Shown here in pieces: positions 7,911-10,424 of a DNA stretch of 10,424 bases; within the stretch, counting starts at the first letter, position 1, and each line of letters starts with the position of its first letter. The notes beneath the pieces are model-generated. The model was not told the DNA's origin, made no database searches, and was given only the letters and a program-made list of their open reading frames with translations. The stretch covers positions 1 through 10,424 of the forward strand of contig CALCML010000269.1 in assembly GCA_937967765.1 (NCBI GenBank), in the 5' to 3' direction. A program made the position numbers and the translations under genes. The DNA is from an uncultured Carnobacterium sp. GTDB taxonomy: Bacteria; Bacillota; Bacilli; Lactobacillales; Aerococcaceae.

Positions 7911-7939
7911 TTGACAGATTCTCTATTATTTGGTAGACT
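7911..7939 (+). promoter_or_regulatory. Main promoter (P2) of the infC operon
   Basis: A consensus TTGACA (7911-7916), a 17-base spacer and TAGACT (7934-7939) preceded by TGG, which makes an extended -10. The predicted start near 7945 gives a leader of about 165 bases before infC. This is the best promoter in the window, as expected for a ribosomal protein operon. Confidence 0.85.
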
Positions 7940-8038
7940 ATTGGAGTTGAGAAAACAAGCAGAAGCATCCCGCTTCTCGCCTAAGTTGACACTGGTCCTT
8001 GGGCTGATAGGAAATGTTCAAGTTTTAAAAAGACATTG

Positions 8039-8083
8039 GCAGCGGGAGTATTCTATTACTTCCGTTGCTTTTTTGCTTTTTTT
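8039..8083 (+). terminator. Leader attenuator terminator upstream of infC
   Basis: A 12-bp stem with two G-T pairs (8039-8050 with 8057-8068), a 6-base loop and a long T-rich tail (six T at 8069-8074, then GC and seven T). It lies inside the leader, 44 bases before the infC start, and so acts as a conditional stop, not an operon end. Confidence 0.85.
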
Positions 8084-8098
8084 CTCTCAAAAATTCTT

Positions 8099-8106
8099 GG
8101 AGGTGA
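8099..8106 (+). promoter_or_regulatory. infC ribosome binding site pointing to an ATA start
   Basis: GGAGGTGA (8099-8106) is a full anti-16S match. It leaves 5 bases to ATA at 8112 and only 2 to ATC at 8109, and the nearest ATG (8124) would be 17 bases away. The site therefore supports a non-ATG start, as is typical of infC. Confidence 0.8.
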
Positions 8107-8111
8107 ATATC

Positions 8112-8627
8112 ATAGCAAAAGATATGATGGTCAATGATGGAATTCGCGCTCGTGAGTTACGTGTTATTGACAATAACGGTGAACAAATTGGTGTTCAAAC
8201 GAAAAACGATGCTTTACGTTTAGCAGAACAAGCTGGACTTGATCTAGTATTAGTTTCGCCAAACGCAAAACCGCCAGTTGCCAGAATCATGGATTATGGT
8301 AAGTATCGCTTTGAACAACAGAAAAAAGAACGAGAAGCTCGCAAAAACCAAAAAGTCATCAATATCAAAGAAGTGCGTCTAAGCCCTACAATTGATGAGA
8401 ACGACTTTAATACGAAGTTAAAAGCGGCGATCAAGTTCCTTGAAAAAGGCGATAAAGTCAAAGCAAGCATTCGATTCAAAGGTCGTGCCATTACTCATAA
8501 AGAGATTGGTCAAAAAGTTCTCGAGCGTTTAGCAGAACAAGTTTCTGAAATCGCGACAGTTGAACAAAAGGCTAAAATGGACGGACGAAGCATGTTCTTG
8601 ATGTTAGCACCTAAGAATGATAAGTAA
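8112..8627 (+). CDS. infC: Translation initiation factor IF-3
   Basis: IF3 binds the 30S subunit, keeps it apart from 50S and checks the start codon-initiator tRNA pairing. The protein of 171 aa has the usual length and two-domain plan: an N domain with [12 protein letters not shown], the IF3 signature around [14 protein letters not shown] (58-71), a lysine-rich linker, and a C domain with [21 protein letters not shown] and KMDGRSMF, ending LAPKNDK. The start is placed at ATA (8112), because it gives (M)AKDMMVNDG, colinear with Geobacillus (M)SKDFIINEQ as I remember it, and because the ribosome binding site fits. ATC at 8109 is the alternative. Rare starts in infC are the known basis of IF3 autoregulation. 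The open frame continues upstream to 7908, but that part covers promoter and leader. It is first gene of infC-rpmI-rplT; rpmI follows after 23 bases. Confidence 0.95.
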   Translation: MAKDMMVNDGIRARELRVIDNNGEQIGVQTKNDALRLAEQAGLDLVLVSPNAKPPVARIMDYGKYRFEQQKKEREARKNQKVINIKEVRLSPTIDENDFNTKLKAAIKFLEKGDKVKASIRFKGRAITHKEIGQKVLERLAEQVSEIATVEQKAKMDGRSMFLMLAPKNDK

Positions 8628-8650
8628 AAAAGTAACAGGAGGAAAGTCTC

Positions 8651-8851
8651 ATGCCAAAACAAAAAACACACCGTGGTTCAGCTAAACGTTTCAAACGTAC
8701 AGGTGGTGGAGGATTAAAACGTTCTCAAGCCTTCACAAGCCACCGTTTCCATGGCAAAACTAAAAAACAACGTCGTCACTTGCGTAAACAAACAATGGTT
8801 CACGCTACTGACATCAAACGTATTAAACAACAATTAAGTCAAATGCGTTAA
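8651..8851 (+). CDS. rpmI: 50S ribosomal protein L35 (bL35)
   Basis: This 66-aa, very basic protein is a late-assembling component of the 50S subunit that contacts 23S rRNA. The sequence [20 protein letters not shown], the [17 protein letters not shown] core and the IKRIKQQL end match bL35 over its full normal length. An AGGAGG site (8637-8642) lies 8 bases before the ATG. It sits between infC and rplT in the canonical order and is co-regulated with them by the infC leader. Confidence 0.97.
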   Translation: MPKQKTHRGSAKRFKRTGGGGLKRSQAFTSHRFHGKTKKQRRHLRKQTMVHATDIKRIKQQLSQMR

Positions 8852-8918
8852 TTCAGCACGCAAACTATTACATTTTCGAACAGTCGCAAGAGACTGATAG
8901 ACCAAGGAGGAATTAATT

Positions 8919-9278
8919 ATGCCACGTGTTAAAGGTGGAACAGTTACTCGTCGTCGTCGTAACCGCGTTTTAAAATTAGCAAAAGGTTACTACGGAGCGA
9001 AATCAAAATTATTTAAAACAGCTAAACAAGCAGTCATGAAATCATATATGTATGCTTACCGTGACCGTCGTCAAAAGAAACGTGACTTCCGTAAATTATG
9101 GATCGCACGTATCAATGCGGCAGCTCGTTTAAACGGATTAAGCTACAGCAAATTAATGCACGGCTTAAAATTAGCTGGTATCGAAATGAACCGCAAAATG
9201 TTAGCTGACTTAGCAGTTAACGATGCAGCTGCTTTCACAGTATTAGCAGACAAAGCTAAAGAAGCATTAGCAAAATAA
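8919..9278 (+). CDS. rplT: 50S ribosomal protein L20 (bL20), operon autoregulator
   Basis: L20 is an early 50S assembly protein that binds 23S rRNA and also represses its own operon by binding the infC leader. The 119-aa product has the standard length: a long basic N-terminal extension ([40 protein letters not shown]) followed by the globular RNA-binding domain ([23 protein letters not shown] region and the [14 protein letters not shown] helix, here [10 protein letters not shown]). An AAGGAGG site (8904-8910) lies 8 bases upstream of the ATG. The 67-base gap after rpmI holds only a 5-bp hairpin (8881-8885 with 8892-8896). No terminator follows, so transcripts may continue into rplM. Confidence 0.97.
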   Translation: MPRVKGGTVTRRRRNRVLKLAKGYYGAKSKLFKTAKQAVMKSYMYAYRDRRQKKRDFRKLWIARINAAARLNGLSYSKLMHGLKLAGIEMNRKMLADLAVNDAAAFTVLADKAKEALAK

Positions 9279-9301
9279 TTTTATTTTCTAGATAATAGAT
9301 C

Positions 9302-9340
9302 CACATTTGAGCCCCGTTAAACTCAATGTGAAGAATACCA
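9302..9340 (+). promoter_or_regulatory. L13-leader-like hairpin upstream of rplM
   Basis: CACATTTGAG (9302-9311) pairs with CTCAATGTG (9322-9330) with one bulged T, around a CCCCGTTAAA loop, followed by AAGAATACC. This hairpin, loop and 3' flank resemble the Rfam L13 leader found before rplM in Firmicutes, as I recall it. It is presumed to mediate autoregulation by L13. It starts 24 bases after rplT, and the ribosome binding site of rplM lies 22 bases past the hairpin. Confidence 0.65.
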
Positions 9341-9351
9341 AGAAAGAAATT

Positions 9352-9356
9352 GGAGG
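9352..9356 (+). promoter_or_regulatory. Ribosome binding site selecting the GTG start of rplM
   Basis: GGAGG (9352-9356) is 8 bases before GTG at 9365. The in-frame TTG at 9350 overlaps this site, so it is not the start. Confidence 0.85.
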
Positions 9357-9364
9357 AAACAATC

Positions 9365-9808
9365 GTGCGTACAACATACATGGCTAAAGCTAGCACTACA
9401 GAACGTAACTGGGTTGTTATCGACGCTACTGATGTGCCATTAGGACGTCTTTCAGCTGTTGCAGCAAGCATTTTACGTGGAAAAAACAAACCAACATTTA
9501 CACCTAACGTTGATACAGGTGATTTCGTAATCATCATCAACGCTGACAAAGTTGCCTTAACAGGTAAAAAAGCAACTGATAAAGTTTACTATCACCACTC
9601 AAACCACCCTGGTGGATTGACAGCTCGTACAGCTGGTGAATTACGTGCTAACAACTCTCGTAAATTAGTTGAATTATCAATCAAAGGCATGTTACCTAAG
9701 AACTCATTAGGTCGTCGTCAATTTACTAAATTACATGTTTACGGTGGAGCTGAACATCCACATGCTGCACAACAACCAGCAGTAGTAGACATCCAATCAC
9801 TAATCTAA
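9365..9808 (+). CDS. rplM: 50S ribosomal protein L13 (uL13)
   Basis: L13 is an early-binding 50S assembly protein. From the GTG at 9365 the product is 147 aa, the usual Firmicutes length, and begins (M)RTTYMAKAS. Diagnostic parts are [42 protein letters not shown], the [13 protein letters not shown] segment, [14 protein letters not shown] and the [12 protein letters not shown] end. It forms a two-gene unit with rpsI, whose TTG starts 13 bases after the rplM stop. In most Firmicutes I know, this pair follows truA in the alpha-operon region; here it follows rplT, an unusual position. An L13-leader-like hairpin lies upstream. Confidence 0.97.
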   Translation: MRTTYMAKASTTERNWVVIDATDVPLGRLSAVAASILRGKNKPTFTPNVDTGDFVIIINADKVALTGKKATDKVYYHHSNHPGGLTARTAGELRANNSRKLVELSIKGMLPKNSLGRRQFTKLHVYGGAEHPHAAQQPAVVDIQSLI

Positions 9809-9821
9809 GGAGGAAAAAGCA

Positions 9822-10214
9822 TTGGCTCAAGCACAATACCGCGGCACTGGACGCCGTAAAAACTCAACTGCCCGTGTTATCTTAGTACCAGGGACAGGTA
9901 AAATTACTATTAACAAAAAATCAATTGAAGAATACATTCCATTTGCTTACTTACACGAAGTAATCAAACAACCTTTAAACATTACTGAAACAATCGGAAC
10001 TTACGATGTATTAGTAAACGTTAATGGTGGTGGATTCACTGGTCAATCAGGAGCTATCCGTCATGGTATCGCTCGTGCATTATTAACAGTTGATCCTGAT
10101 TTCCGTGGCGCTTTAAAAGCTGCTGGTTTATTAACTCGTGATCCTCGTATGAAAGAACGTAAAAAACCAGGTCTTAAAAAAGCTCGTAAAGCTAGCCAGT
10201 TCTCAAAACGTTAA
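9822..10214 (+). CDS. rpsI: 30S ribosomal protein S9 (uS9)
   Basis: S9 lies in the 30S head, and its C-terminal tail reaches the P-site tRNA. The 130-aa product has the normal length and hallmarks: [20 protein letters not shown], the [20 protein letters not shown] core, and a basic tail ending [12 protein letters not shown], whose last SKR contacts the tRNA anticodon region. The start is TTG at 9822, positioned 7 bases after AAGGAGGA (9807-9814) and giving the conserved (M)[12 protein letters not shown]; no ATG is available nearby. It is co-transcribed with rplM and closed by a terminator 22 bases after its stop. Confidence 0.97.
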   Translation: MAQAQYRGTGRRKNSTARVILVPGTGKITINKKSIEEYIPFAYLHEVIKQPLNITETIGTYDVLVNVNGGGFTGQSGAIRHGIARALLTVDPDFRGALKAAGLLTRDPRMKERKKPGLKKARKASQFSKR

Positions 10215-10233
10215 TATTATATATATCAACATT

Positions 10234-10424
10234 TCAACACTCTGTGGATTTCCACAGGGTGTTTTTTGCATTTAAGATGACAGAAATTGACTTTTCCGGT
10301 TGTAGCATGGACGCAAGCAGCTTCACTTTGCGAATCTCATTGCTACTGGGAAAAGTCATTTCTATTTTAGGTTGTTCGACAAATCCTGTTGGTGAATCAA
10401 TTTGATCACCATCAGGATTTTTTG
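10234..10424 (-). CDS. Possible 3' end of a minus-strand gene (partial, unrecognised)
   Basis: The minus strand is open from the window edge for 62 codons to a TGA at 10236-10234. The predicted piece has a protein-like makeup (for example IRKVKLLASMLQPEKSISV) but I do not recognise it. Against it, the frame overlaps the rpsI terminator, a nested inverted repeat and a terminator-like hairpin, all of which suggest non-coding DNA. A run of this length can arise by chance. If real, the gene is convergent with rpsI and ends 20 bases past the rpsI stop. Confidence 0.35.
   Translation of the reverse strand, partial: KNPDGDQIDSPTGFVEQPKIEMTFPSSNEIRKVKLLASMLQPEKSISVILNAKNTLWKSTEC
10236..10267 (+). 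terminator. Rho-independent terminator of the rplM-rpsI unit
   Basis: AACACTCTGTGG (10236-10247) pairs with CCACAGGGTGTT (10252-10263) with one T-G pair and an ATTT loop, then runs into six T (10262-10267). It starts 22 bases after the rpsI stop. Confidence 0.93.
10282..10363. repeat. 82-bp nested inverted repeat downstream of rpsI
   Basis: Three colinear nested stems are visible: AGAAATTGACTTTTCC (10282-10297) with GGAAAAGTCATTTCT (10349-10363, one bulged T), GTAGCA (10302-10307) with TGCTAC (10341-10346), and CGCAA (10312-10316) with TTGCG (10328-10332). Together they form one long hairpin with two internal loops. The nesting makes chance unlikely and suggests a folded RNA or a short repeat element. 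No promoter is apparent directly upstream. Confidence 0.65.
10381..10423 (+). terminator. Terminator-like hairpin at the window edge
   Basis: AAATCCTG (10381-10388) pairs with CAGGATTT (10413-10420), and after one T/T mismatch TGGTG (10390-10394) pairs with CACCA (10407-10411); inner bases can pair further. Six T follow at 10418-10423. It would end plus-strand transcripts, including any RNA containing the 10282-10363 hairpin. The window ends one base later, so context is missing. Confidence 0.55.

Larger units (their letters stand above)
7945..8111 (+). promoter_or_regulatory. infC leader, L20-type transcription attenuator
   Basis: In Bacillus subtilis, L20 binds the infC-rpmI-rplT leader and favours premature termination. 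The same layout is visible here. A small hairpin GAAGC/GCTTC (7962-7966, 7972-7976) is followed by a mid-leader region and then a terminator (8039-8068 plus T-run). The bases TCCCGCT (7968-7974) are fully complementary to AGCGGGA (8041-8047) in the left arm of that terminator, so they can form an antiterminator that excludes it. L20 excess would be expected to tip the balance towards the terminator. The family is known; the specific pairing here is my inference. Confidence 0.75.

Noticed and set aside
7908..8111. 68-codon N-terminal extension of infC from a GTG at 7908
   Set aside because: It would cover the P2 promoter boxes, the attenuator stem and T-run, and it has no good ribosome binding site. 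IF3 proteins begin near residue AKDMMVNDG. The frame is open by chance.
8881..8896. CAGTC/GACTG hairpin between rpmI and rplT
   Set aside because: A 5-bp stem with a 6-base loop and no T-run is too small to call a terminator or regulatory site.
9234..9262. Possible rplM promoter inside rplT (TTCACA, 17 bases, TAAAGA)
   Set aside because: The -10 matches consensus at only about half its positions and lies within a highly biased coding sequence. I cannot distinguish it from chance.

Overview
The window looks like the chromosome of a low-GC Gram-positive coccus of the order Lactobacillales. The evidence is a YSIRK/LPXTG surface adhesin, AT-rich sequence, strong AGGAGG ribosome binding sites, and ribosomal and IF3 proteins that read like those of enterococci and Carnobacteriaceae. 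A Granulicatella-like organism would fit, but this is inferred from remembered protein sequences, not from a search.

Layout: (1) 1-4875, a giant cell-wall-anchored CshA-type fibrillar adhesin whose first codons lie before the window, ending in a strong terminator. (2) 4932-6942, a monocistronic cytoplasmic S9-family serine peptidase with its own promoter. (3) 6943-7260, a gene-free stretch between convergent genes. It is full of secondary structure: a 187-bp element with 40 paired outer bases enclosing two more hairpins, plus a separate 10-bp hairpin. (4) 7261-7758, a minus-strand gene for an unrecognised 165-aa protein. (5) 7840-8627, two tandem promoters and a structured leader (L20-type attenuator) ahead of infC, then rpmI and rplT to 9278. 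(6) 9302-10214, an L13-leader-like hairpin, rplM and rpsI, closed by a terminator at 10236-10267. (7) 10268-10424, a short tail with a second nested inverted repeat, a terminator-like hairpin and a competing open frame on the minus strand.

How the genes work together: infC-rpmI-rplT encode IF3, L35 and L20, and this operon is classically repressed by L20 acting on the leader. rplM-rpsI encode L13 and S9 and have their own leader-type hairpin. The two ribosomal units lie 86 bp apart with no visible terminator between them, so they may form one five-gene transcription unit. Three of these five genes use non-ATG starts (ATA, GTG, TTG). The adhesin, the peptidase and the 165-aa protein have no evident functional link with the translation cluster.

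The least explained parts are the structured elements at 6988-7174 and 10282-10363 and the 165-aa protein. I do not recognise a known defence, retron, CRISPR or mobile system here.
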